Origin: Nymphaea colorata
Taxonomy: Eukaryota; Streptophyta; Magnoliopsida; Nymphaeales; Nymphaeaceae
Assembly (NCBI RefSeq): GCF_008831285.2
Contig: NC_045138.2
Span: 13,838,571-13,902,570 of the forward strand
Direction of reading: 5' to 3'
DNA length: 64,000 nucleotides
The notes under the pieces are model-generated. The model made no database searches and was not told the DNA's origin. It worked only from the letters and a program-made list of their open reading frames with translations. How positions within the stretch are numbered: the first letter of the stretch is position 1; each line of letters starts with the position of its first letter. The position numbers and the translations under genes are program-made. Shown here piece by piece: positions 10,369-22,100 of the stretch.

Positions 10369-13300
10369 TTAGGACAGGAGGGCATGGAGAGTAGGCATGA
10401 GAGATGGGACCACTGTGGTCCAGCCGTCTTGGGTTGGGTGCACTTCGTCCCAGAAGAAGGTGGACACTGGTGTCGAGCACAGCTCGTACAGCTTATTCCC
10501 CTGCTGGTCCACGTTACCGCATGTAAAGCTCGAGTTCACTCCCCTGCAGCACGGCTTCAATGGGTCTTTGAATTTGGAACCTGAAGATGGAAAAGACACG
10601 CAACCCCAAAATCAAATCCCCCATTAATGCTCACTTGTTAAGTTGTAGAATCAAGAGAATCAGAAGGCAAAAGACTGCGGACCTTGCAGTACGGAGTTGA
10701 AGGAGCCATAGAGATCGAGGATGGCGATCTTGGATGGTGGGCTGAGGGTTGCATTGATGGAACCGACGGCCTTCCGCAGCAGCTCGTTGTGGTAGGCGAC
10801 GGCCATGTTGGATTGCGCATCGCAGCTCTTGTAGGACGTCGCCCTCGTTCTCGTCGGCAGGCAGCCCAACGGCTGCATCCCCATCATCGCCACCTTCTGC
10901 ACCCCCAACCCCAGGATCCGTTTCACGTTCGCCGCCGTCTGGTTCACCACCGCCTCCACGAAGGTCGTCAAACCCTGCCATAGTCGATCCGTTAAGCGAG
11001 CGTTAGACCACATCTCGCGAACCAGAACTTAGGTGGCCGCAATGCAAGGTGTCTGAAAGATACCAACCGCGAAACTCCCATTGTTCTTCGTTAAGTAAGC
11101 GCTGTAATCGTTGCCGGCAACCGACACGAGGGCGATGGAGGACTTGAGATCGGTCTCATCGTACACGCCCGTTTTGATGAGTTTCTCGAAAAAATCGATC
11201 TGTGTGGTCATGTTTGGCAACGCAACGAGCGTGTTGAAGACGCCGGTTCCTCCATACGCAAAATTCATGCCGAACTGTTTTCGCTTTCCGGCAACTTCCC
11301 TTACCCTGTAGGTAACAGGATTCGGGATACCCATATACGCAGCTGGATGAAAATTGAACATTTTTTAGGACAGTTGAACAAAATTCTAGTAAACAAATTT
11401 GATGACTTTTCCTTTGAAACTTTTTCCATCTGAACCAAGATCTTTCTTTTCTCAAGAAGACGCAGAAAGAGATACCGATCCTACATCGGAGGAATCCAAC
11501 CGAATCAAATCAGAAAAATAAGGAACGACATACAATTCAGCTGAATCACTGAATCGGGAAAATCACCGAATGGCAGACAGCATTCTCCCTTTTGATTTAG
11601 TTCCCAAGGGTTGTTTTATCGCCCGCCAAATTAAGGTATGTAACTTGTCATGGAAGCTTATGGTCATGAATAAATCCACAGTGACATGAGATTGGTTTTC
11701 TGTCTAAATCGCATTAATCATGTCCGGTTATGATTATGTATAAGCCAACTGTATTCCATACGAGAGGGTGAGTTGAGTGCACCACTGTGCACGCAATATA
11801 TATGCAGCCATAAAATAAAAAATAAGTGAAAGTAAGTTTTTTTTTTTTTTAGAAACTTTTTAAAAGGAAATGTCTTTTTCGTACTTTTATAAAGAAAATA
11901 TTTTTTTATAACCAGGGTTGGGCATTTTTTGGTTAGAACGGCGGTGCATATAAGCAGTACGCCTCTTAAGAAAACAAAGCTCAAATCGTCGAAGAGGCCA
12001 AAATTTTATATTTCTGTGGACCTTAACCTGGGGTCCATGTAACCCCCTTCCTCCCTCACAACTCACAGGAGGAAAAAAAAAAAAAAAGGAAAGGAAATAG
12101 CTATAGTCTATATTAGATGTAAACATCATTGGCTTAAGTATCATTAGTTACACAAGTGCACACGACATGAGTTTCCAAAAGCTCAGAATTCTCAAAACAG
12201 GTCCAAAGATTAAGTGATACAAAGCAACTGACTGCATGGAAAAAAAATGCAAAGATACTGAAGTAGGCAAGTTTTTGTTCAATGCAGGTAAAACTATTAG
12301 ATGTTTTCATGATGGTGCATCACATGCACCGTGTCAAACATAATATACTGTATTGACAAATATAACAAGTGACTCACAAGTTATTACATGCAAATACAAA
12401 AGATCTCACATCTATTTTCTGGTTAAAAACTTTCTTTGCCAAGCAAGGAAAAAAGCCAACTTCATTATGATTCGCTCACATATTTTAGCATATCATGTTA
12501 TCACCTCTCACATAATGCCGGAGTTGACAAAGACCTCAGGGAGATTAAAATTTCCAGTGAGATCGAGAGAGAGAGACGCATGTCGAACAAAAAAACATAT
12601 TCAAGATGTCGCGTCCTTGAGATAAACGACAATTTGACACGTGAAAAGACGACAAAACTTGATTTTTCTTACGAATATTTAATTTCTTAGCCATTCATTT
12701 AGCATCTTAATTTGTTGTCGATTCACAAACTCAAACTCAGCGGGTACCAGAGCTATTATTGCATGGACACCGACAGAGCGACCCAGCCAGCTACTGCCTC
12801 ATATGCTTTCGTCGTGGGTAAGCCCCAAAACTTTTTATGCCCCCACCAAGCTTTTGGAACCACTCAGACTCGTCCCAATGGAGGACACGCATTCAACAAT
12901 GGTGAAACCATTACTACCTTGGCCCTGAATCTGATCACCAAGGATGTCTCTCTGGTGATTCAGTTTGAAGAGTACTAATTGATGCATGGTTTGGGATTTG
13001 AACTCCAGACCTTCTTCGACCTTGAAGACTCTCTGAGTCCATCGACCAAACCAATTATGGATTACATCTCAAAGCATTTTCTACCACGTCTGTTAAGTAA
13101 ACGAAAAATAGCCTGAAACTTGATGCTTCTTGTACTTATGTGCGCTTTTTTGCTTTGCAATCCCTTTTTTCTTAAACCCCGAAATCACCATGTCCAAATG
13201 TTGTGCTGAGCGTTCAATTATCACTTAGCTAGTTGGGAAGGGAAAACAGAAAAGAAGAGTGCGAAGGGAAGGGAAGGTAATTTACCGACGAAGTCCGTGA

Positions 13301-13710
13301 AGACGCGGCCATCGGAAAACCTGCCGGAAGGTTTTCCAGGGAAGGTGATGCCGTATGGGTCCTTCCAAGACTTAGACAGCGACTGATTTATATTTCCCGT
13401 GTCCACATAAGAGTCTCCAAAGACAAAGAGCACCTTCTGGGAGTAGCCGAGGCGGTGACGGTGGTGGTGGTGGTGGTGATGGTGGTGGTGGCGGTGGTGG
13501 CGGCTGTCGTTCTCCTCATACCCATCTGATTTGCTGCCTGAAAATCCAAGGAAATCAATATATCAACAAAAAGAAAAAAGAATAATGTACATGCGTATCT
13601 TCCCATCTTCATTTTCCATGGGCTTCTGGGAGTAGTACTGAACAAGGGGCGACGCCAACTTTACCTAACAGAAGCACCACGAATAGGCAAAGGAAGAATT
13701 TTGCACCCAT
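10369..13710 (-). CDS. GDSL esterase/lipase with His-rich N-terminus, intact
   Basis: A predicted secreted GDSL esterase/lipase of 358 residues. Five exons join in frame: 13710-13665, 13537-13286, 11342-11068, 10974-10683, 10580-10369, with intron phases 1,1,0,1 as in the + paralogue. Residues 1-16 are a signal peptide. A basic segment (residues 28-44) follows, with ten consecutive His. Block I is FVFGDSYVDTGN with Ser58. Next come GMNFAYGGTGVFNT, PNMTTQIDFFEKL, block III VSVAGNDYSAYL, QPLGCLPTRT and KPCCRG, and finally WDEVHPTQDGW with Asp333 and His336. All catalytic blocks are intact. Intron 2 is 1,943 bases against 810 in the + gene. The first two exons lie far from the other three, but phases and sequence fit one gene. 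The pseudogene at 5493-7091 is its nearest relative here (shared MG-K-FF-CLF start and RHHRH segment). Confidence 0.88.
13452..13502 (-). repeat. Poly-histidine codon tract in GDSL exon 2
   Basis: A CAC/CAT trinucleotide run encodes HHR, ten His, then RHR (residues 28-44 of the GDSL protein), immediately after the predicted signal peptide. The uninterrupted His run is 13461-13490. The paralogous pseudogene has only RHHRHKH at this place, so the run looks like a triplet expansion of a short basic seed. Confidence 0.9.
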
Positions 13711-16700
13711 TTTTGACACGCAGAGAGAGAGAGAGAGGAGAGGGGGTTGGAGGAGGAATGTGCAAATATCCTTGTGCGTGGTGCCTGTATATATAATAAC
13801 ATGTATTCATGTAAAATATATCAATAAAAAATGCTATTGATTCTTGGACCAAAAATTTTTCACATTACAATAGATTGTCAACGGTCAACAAACAGCTTCT
13901 CTGCGGAGCAGGTGATATCTTGGGGAGGCACATTATAAATGGCCCTCACGTCTCCGGGCTGCCAAGAGTAATATAGAAGAAAAACTTAATAGTTCTTACA
14001 AAATTGGTTCTCCCAAACTGAAATTAGATATACACCCAACCTCCAATTTCAATGAATCTCCAAATTCAGATGTTAAACACCTAGCTGGCCATGGTGAAAA
14101 GGTTCTTCTTTTTGAACCTTTTGATGAAATGTTGGTCCCCATACTGTGACCTATCTTACAGAATTGTTCCTACTTTTCTGGTCTCTGGAAAAAGTTCTTT
14201 TGTTATTAGACATCGGAAAGCATCTTTAAGCAGCCATTCAACGGTGGGTTCCGTGTCCTATTAAAAGAAGAAAAGTTCAAGGGGTTTGCAAGCCCTTGTA
14301 AAAGCATCAACCCAACTACGTTTTCAGGATCACTCTCAAATCAAGGGCTGCGCACGACAGTAATAAGTTAACAATTTTACATAGTTGCCCAATTATACAG
14401 TCAACGCCCGACCATGAGCAATTTGAAATCAATCTAAACAGAAAAGAGAAACGATAACTTTTTTACGGCGCCCTTAAGTCACGTAAAGGATTTTGTGAAT
14501 GACTCCATGAAAATGTCCACTGGCTCTCTCAATGGTCGACCAAAGTTTGTGATGACCGCAGTTTCTTCAAATAATTGAAGCCATGTATGTATGTGGATTT
14601 CTCTTATTGATTTTTATTACCCTTTGAAATCCGTGATTCTTTTTTTTTTTAATCATTTTTCGGTGTCTCTTTTTCTCCTCAGGCCTTCTTGATCACACTT
14701 GTTGATCTTTTCCCGGTTGAACAGGTCACAGTTTTGCTAGCGATATTATTTTGAAAAGGTAGATGGTCAAATTTGAAATGCTGCGCTTTTAAATGCTGAC
14801 TTAGATAAGGTCTGAGAAAAGTAAGCAAAGCTTTTTTTTTATTTTTTTGATAGGAACGCTTATCTTTTGTGAGTTCTTCACTTTTCATAAGTACATTAGC
14901 AAAGCTTTGGCTTGTCTTTAATCAAAGCACTCGCAAAGCGAGTGACATGTCACCTTTCAAGCGCTTATCTTTACCTTCCACTTATCACAATGACATTCAC
15001 TGGGCTGACACCCCTCTTTGTTTTTTAATCGTGGAGAACTACGTGTGCTAGTTGAGGGTGGGGGAAGCTTCGGCCTGTTTATCTTGATAGGACCCCCATA
15101 AGAAATAAGAGCTGTGGAGAAGTTTCATATAGATTTTGAAGCCAAAGGGAATTTTTATCAAAAGATGTGTATCACTGCAACCTTGGTATGCCCTTTGCAT
15201 CCTCGATCACTTTTTACTTCTCTTCTGGCTGCTCCTGGTACTGTTATTTTCTAACCCTTCTACTTATAACTGCAACCTTGGCAATCAACTCGGTGCTTTG
15301 TCGTTTCGGTCAGAAATAGACAAACCACCAACCTAACTTTTGCCAATGCATTGCTCCTTGCTGACCATTTTGGCAGCAAAATAATGGAAATTTGCAGGGA
15401 GAGACAGAGGTTCTTGCAGAAAACTCTTTGGAAAGGATATGCACAGTTAATTACTAAAGCTGTTACGGCAGAAGAAGAAGCACTACAAGAATATTTACTA
15501 ACTGCAGAGGGGGCGGTAGGTGCTACTTTGCAGTTGCAGGAACTTGAGAAAATAAAGCCGCAAGGAAATTTGTACGTCTGATATATGTGTCTCTAAAGCT
15601 GCAGATCTTACAATCTAATCACATGCCGCGTAGTCAAGCGTGTCCCCACCAAAGAAAGCAATGTTGCAGGACCAGCGAAGAAAACTTCATAAGCACTAAT
15701 GCTGCCGCACAGCACTGTACAAATCATTGTCTCTTAGCGTTTTTATCGGTCAGGTTTTTCTTTAACGTGACAATCAATTAAGCTTTCATCTTCTCTCGCT
15801 CTCTCATACGCATCCACCTAAGGCGATGTTGCACCCAATCCCTCCTCAGTGTGGATATTTATGTGATAAACACAAGGTCGCTCTTCAGATTATATTGCTT
15901 GGCATGAAAACTTCTCAATCTTTAATGAGAAGTTTATAAGAAAATAATCACCAACGTTGAAGCTAAAAATGCTTCAATACTCCAAGATATTCGTATGGTA
16001 AGAATTACTGTATGTAGCAAATCTTCTTTAAGAAAGATACGGGCTGAATTGAAAAGGTAGAATAGCCAAGGAGCAGCCTTTCCCCTCTTCCCCCAATTGC
16101 AAGCTTCCTTTGGGGTTACGAATGAAGTTTAAAAACGGGTTTCAAGGACCAAAACGACTTGTGGCCAAAAGCTGATATCAAATCAAGAATTTAATATTGG
16201 CCCTCTCATTTCCTTTCATGCCGTTGTCATGACAATTAAGAATGACATGAATTGTCATTGTGACACAAAATAGCCATGTGACTTAACATCAACATCCGTT
16301 GTAAAACAATTCAAGATTATCAGAAATTGTGAGGATTTATAAAAGGGTCATTTATTAAGTGATTGGTTGTCTTGGTTCTTACTTTTTTTTTTAATATTAA
16401 AATTAAAACTACTAAACTTCTGGTTGGGATCCACCAAAATGAGTTGTCACATCCTTCAACAATCTTTCCAAATTAAAGAAAAAATTATTATATCATGCAG
16501 CTAGAGACACTACAGTAGAATTGCACCTTTTATCTCCGAATATTTTTCCACGCAAAAGTTGGTAGCAATCCGAAGTGTCGGACAGTCACGTCATGTGAAC
16601 AGAAATATCAATAATTAACAATTTTCTGAACTTGTTGAATTAATTTGTCAATTGTAGTTGGACAAGGAAATTAATCATTAGGCTTACCATTAATATTTTA

Positions 16701-19196
16701 GTTGTTCAAGAAAACCAGCAATCTTGAGATCTGAATGGCCCCAAATCAGGATAATATTAAAAAGACCGCACTACTTCCTGCTTAATGTGAAAGGTTGAAA
16801 GGCAAAGTGCTCGTTCAAAGTGGTATTGGGAAAGAAGGCGAACGCTAACTTGGAAATCACTCGTTTATAATGACCTTCAAGATGACGTAATTGCTGTTGC
16901 AGGCTTTTTCCAAGCAGCAGCGTTTGAGGAACTACGACCAAGAAATTATAAACCAAGCATTTGATATGTTCAAACAAAACATATTTGATTTCAAAGCCAT
17001 GGCACAAAAGGATGTATGTGTATGTTTGGAACTTAGAAAGGAGAAAGTTTCTCCATGTAGGAAAAAAAAATTAATGTACTAATTATGAGAAGTTCTCATG
17101 TGAAATGAATAATTTGCGTACATATTTTTTTCACACAAATTTAAGGATTGAATTCACACACACAGAGAGAGAGAGAGAGAGAGAATAGTTAGATTTTCGG
17201 AATCCTGTATGGACATATCAAAGGTGTTCCAACATTTTAAAGGGCCGGACTAAAAAGAAAAGGAAGGGAATGAAGGACCACAAAGCAGACAGAAGCGGGA
17301 CTCGACAGCAACAAATCGGTGCTTGCTTATCCTCGATTATTGCTACCAAAGTAAAGGAACAAGGTAAATTCCGATTGTGTGACCTCTATAACGTAGGCTA
17401 CGGCTACAAATATCCATCCCACATTACCTTTCAACAGATTACTAAAGCTTGTTCCTTTCTCTTCCGGATTTAACTCTTCAAAATTAATGACCTTATAATA
17501 AATTGGGTGACAACAGACCACATTCAAATTTACGGAACTACAAATTTTATGTGTAGCAGCTTGATATTGGACCGCCTAACTTTGTTTTCTTTTGGAACCA
17601 GCTATCCATTTGTTCACTTCATTACCATCAATTCTGATTTAACCCCCCAGTTGAAATCGTGAAACTTGCGTAAAATGTTTGCCTTGACTGCACCCATTGA
17701 TGGAGCGCCCAACTGCCAAAGATTCTTACTTAAGCTTGAATGACGCGTGTACTGACGGGTGGGTACAAGAGGACCAGGGGTTCTTCACACCAATGGAATC
17801 TTGATGTAGTGTTGTAAACAGTTTTCCTTTGATTAGCTGTAAAATTCGACTCCTAATACAAGTGAACATCTCGAGCTCGACTGTCATGAAGGATCGTTGT
17901 AAAAAATAAAAATAAAATAAAACTTTTACGCTAATTTATTTGAAAGGAAAATAATTAATTGAAAAAATGACAGACTGAAAAACCAGCCATGCACCACCAC
18001 AGAAGCCTATTTAGGAAGATTTTTTATCTAGCTCCTGACATTTTGCTCCAACCATTTCTTGATTAAACAAATCAGTTTTCAGTTTTTTTTTTTTTTTCCT
18101 TAACTACTCTTTATGTAGGGACTTATAATTAGTTTATTAGAAACGGTCAAACATAGCCCTAACTCGCTCCTATCATTGCACTTCGCCATCAGCATTATTT
18201 ATTTATCTTATTAAAAAATTAGGGAAATAATACTTCCGCAAATCTGAATCGTTAAGGTTTGGATAAAGCATCATATAACGTCTTCACCTGCCACCTTTTT
18301 TTTGGCGAACCTCTTTACGTGAAGCAATTTTATATATTGATCAGTTGGAAAACAGCTAATAATATTCCTTGTACTTGTATTTGTCAGACTCATGTCTGCC
18401 TTAATGTGATCGACCAATCGATCCTGACATTTGGAGTCTTCTTCAGCTCTTTAACCAGGGTTGGTAGCCCACCAGGTACATACATGAAAACACATTTCAA
18501 AGACCCAGAAAATGGGTGTGATGCAAATTAAGATGGAGACAAAACTGCAATCTCAACGCTTTTAAAAAAAAAAGAAAAAAAATCATATTTTATTCTTTTT
18601 TTCCTTCAAAATTTCTTTACAGCGTGACCCTGATGTACATGTATGAAACCAAATATTGATTCGTAAACCTGTCGCTATATAATGTTCAAATAGGACACTC
18701 CAAACACCAAGAAAAATCATTGATTATAAAATAATTCCGAAATTCTGCATGTTAATAAATGCCATTTATCCATGTCAACGTCCGTAGGTTTTCTATCATG
18801 TGAATCCCATCCATAGCGCTACAATTTTGAAAAACGATACAGAAAATGACAAAATAATTCGCTATACAGAAACCGTTCAACTACATTGCGCCTGGATCCA
18901 TGTCCCCATCACGGAACGCCAACAGCCCAGAGGGAGGGGGGGGAGATGGAGAGGGGTAAAAGATGAACCACTACAGTTTCTTCTTTTAGCACCGATGAAA
19001 ACAATTGTACAAAATACAAATGAGGAGGAGCTGCCGAACATGTACAGCATGCTGGACAATCGGTCAAACGCACCAAACAGGGCGCCTAAGTATACACCTT
19101 TCCGACCTGCTTGGGTCACTGAACCGTGAATGCGAGAGCCCAGCCCACCTAACTTGGGCCCCCGGCTTTCCAGCTCTCCGGCAGAATCCGAGGATT
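13711..19196. other. Intergenic DNA with exon-like scraps
   Basis: No complete gene is recognised. A reading frame at 15351-15581 (+) is preceded by an acceptor-like TTTGCAG and is rich in Glu, Ala and Leu (coiled-coil-like). Another at about 16900-17020 (+) follows TTGCAG and reads FSKQQRLRNYDQEI and so on. Both could be exons of a decayed gene, but I recognise no family. A short hairpin (AAAAGGTTC with its complement) lies near 14098-14123. A CA/GA microsatellite lies at 17155-17184. Bases roughly 18580-19196 probably include the 3' UTR of the EPL gene on the - strand, with AATAAA on that strand at about 18588-18593. Confidence 0.4.
17155..17184. repeat. (CA)n(GA)n microsatellite
   Basis: A short CA run passes directly into a pure GA run of about 20 bases. 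It lies in intergenic DNA. Confidence 0.9.
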
Positions 19197-22100
19197 TTAT
19201 CCAAGACATTGATGAATGGGAAGAATGATTTGGTTATCTGACATCACTGGCGGCGAGGGTTGTGCATTTCTTGTGGGCGATGAGCTTTCATGGCCAAATG
19301 GTGTTCGCGTAAAAGGGTTCCATCTATCGAAGATGATGCGACCTCCACGGCCTATCCTACCATGAAATTTGAACGTTGGCATGGCATCACCATCTTCTGT
19401 AGGTGGGTCAGCAGGTCTCACTATCCCTGCAGCTGCCAGCTTTTGTTGATCAAGACGTCTGGTAAATAATAGCACTGGTTGTTGAGGACCCTAAAACACA
19501 ATTTTATCAGGTTTAGCGGTTCCTGAAGCAACATTGTATGTCCAGGCAGACAGAAAGTAACGAAAAGCTGGGTCAGGACTAGGTTACCCTTTTCTGCAAC
19601 CAGCCACGTGCCAGAGGCCTCCTCCTAAACTCCCGCCTAGCACGTCCTGCTGTAGCTGTCATCATCATAGAATCTGAAGTATGCAGACGTGCAGTTGCAG
19701 GCCGAGTATATGTGAACCCATTTGGCACGTCATCTGAATCAATGAAATCTTCATCACTTGACGCTAACTTGCAAGTGGATCCAAACCCGGGAAGCGCTAG
19801 CCCATCCTCGATGAGTTGAGTCTCGTGCTGAAAAGAAGAATATCGATTCAAAGAAGAACATTGATTCAAATGGAGAACTTCAGACTGATAAAGCCAGCCA
19901 GATTGCAAAACAAGGAACAATTTCATAAACCAAGTTGTGTGAAGCATATCCCTCCCTAATCATAGGCAAATAACGAAAATAATGGACAGGAAGGCAGCAT
20001 GCATGCTTAGCAAACTTGAAAAGACTTTCACATATGAAAGCGATTACCGTGTCCTAAAGTGCCAAGCGGCACCAGTTATACGGTTATAACCACCTGAAGA
20101 AACGTCCAGGATGTAGAAAAAGGACAAGAATTTCTATTCACACACACACGCACACACGGAGCAAGGAATTTCATAAACCAAGTTGTGTGAAGCACATCCC
20201 TCCCTAATCACAGGCAAATAAGGAAAATAATGGACAGGAAGGCCGTATGCATGCTTAGCAATCTTGGAAAGGCTTTCACATATGAAAGTGATTATCATGC
20301 CCTAAAGTACCTAGTGGCACCAGTTATACGGTTATAACCACCTGAAGAAATGTCCAAGATGTAGAGAAAGGACAAGAATTTGTACTGACACACACACAGA
20401 GAGAGAGAGAGAAAGAAGTGGAACAACCAGATAACAGCACCGGATGAAACATCTCAGATAAACCATGGAGAAAAGGCACACAGAGAGAGGCAGACCTTGT
20501 ATTTTAGTCGGATCCTTTGAAGGTTCACTTCACATTCCATGAGTTCACGCTTCTTTTCTTCTCTCTGATTAAGATGCTTACTAGTCAAGGAAAGGGATAA
20601 TGTAACTGTATAAGACATCCCCAAGATTCTAATACATGCCTCCTACACCTTACCTTGATCAATGTTTCCACCAGTCCCTTGACTTGGCCCAAGTTACGCA
20701 TAACCTGAAATACATAAACCAAACTGAATAAGAAAAAGAAGAGAACAATAGGAATGCACTATAAACATGAAATTAAATAAAGCACAATGGAAACAGCCTG
20801 CTACTGCTCAAAGGCAACTTGATTTACATATTCTAATATGTGCATATCATAAGCTAAAGATGTTGAAACAAAAGTAAAAGCGCATCATTTTCACCAGACA
20901 CCATAAGCACACTGAAGCAGCTTGCTGAGAAGAGAGGTCACCAAGGACTTTCAGAAATTTAGACCCCTCATATAAAATTACTTGATACCAGCAGCAGTAG
21001 ACTAATTCAGTGTAAACTATCCTGCTCAAGACCAGTTACTGGCTAGAGTCTAGAGGTAAATGACGAGGACATCAGACTTCTGGAACCACTGCCCTAAACT
21101 ACTAAAATCTGCAATAGTGGGTAAGAATTGGCTAGACATCCGGTCGCTGATTATCATGTGTCAAACCAAGTCCTCTATGCATTATCTTAATTCCTACACT
21201 ATTATAAGGGTAAATGAACTTAGGAAATAAGTAGTTCAATTTCTGAAAAACTAAAGATAAGACACAGGTCTTCAACATATGAGCAAATGCAACTGCTCTC
21301 ATCAGAGTTCACGGAGGGAAAGAGATGGACCTGACGAAGCTTGTCGAAGGACTGAACGTTGTTTTCCCGCCTTTGCATCTACAGTGTAGCAATAAATGTT
21401 TCAATGACACAAATGACATCCAGTAGTAAATTCTACTAGTATAGATAAAACATGTCATAAAGATAGATACAAACGAAATTTATAATGTTATACAACAAAT
21501 CCATATAAACCTTACCCTTCTGGTATGCAAGCGGTGGGCTTTCTCTCTTGGTCTGAACACATTGTATGGATTTGTGTCATTGACTGGTGGTGGAGGCTGC
21601 ATACCAAAACAATGCATGAAAATACCCATAATCAGAAGGGACAAGTAGGGTCCAAAATAAATTTCCAGAAATGGAAGCTAGCTTGGAAAGAGTTCCCCAA
21701 ATAAAGGATTAAGAGCTCTGTGCAAATTTTTGCTACTGGGGTTTAGAAAGGTTAGTTTCTTTACGGAAAGTGATTAGTGATACTTATTGAATTTCTTCCA
21801 ACCATCAAGTGTTTCAATTAGTGAAACTTACTGAACTAACAAAACACAGCTCATAACAAAATATTTATCAAAAAGATATACTTAAAAGCTAAGGCACATA
21901 TTTACATGGTACCCTACTCGTAGCATACAATTTGAATCTGCTGCGCAGAAAACCACTAATATCCAAGATGGAAACAAATATATACAGGCAAATCCCGTCA
22001 ATTACCTGTATTCTTCGAAGAATAGGCTTTTGCCACCGTTCACGCTGAAAATAAAAATAATTAAGTATGCATTAGCTCCAGAAATCATGAATTCATTTTA

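Noticed and set aside
13388-13645. Frame on - strand with long Thr/Ala runs
   Set aside because: It is the out-of-frame reading of the His-codon tract in GDSL exon 2 and crosses a clear splice site.
10369-13710. Reading the His-rich exons (13.3-13.7 kb) and exons 3-5 (10.4-11.3 kb) as two partial genes
   Set aside because: Intron phase, exon lengths and protein continuity match the paralogue exactly, and neither half has its own missing exons nearby.
18800-19241. Plus-strand frames near the EPL 3' end
   Set aside because: They overlap the last EPL exon and its 3' UTR in antisense and have no family features.
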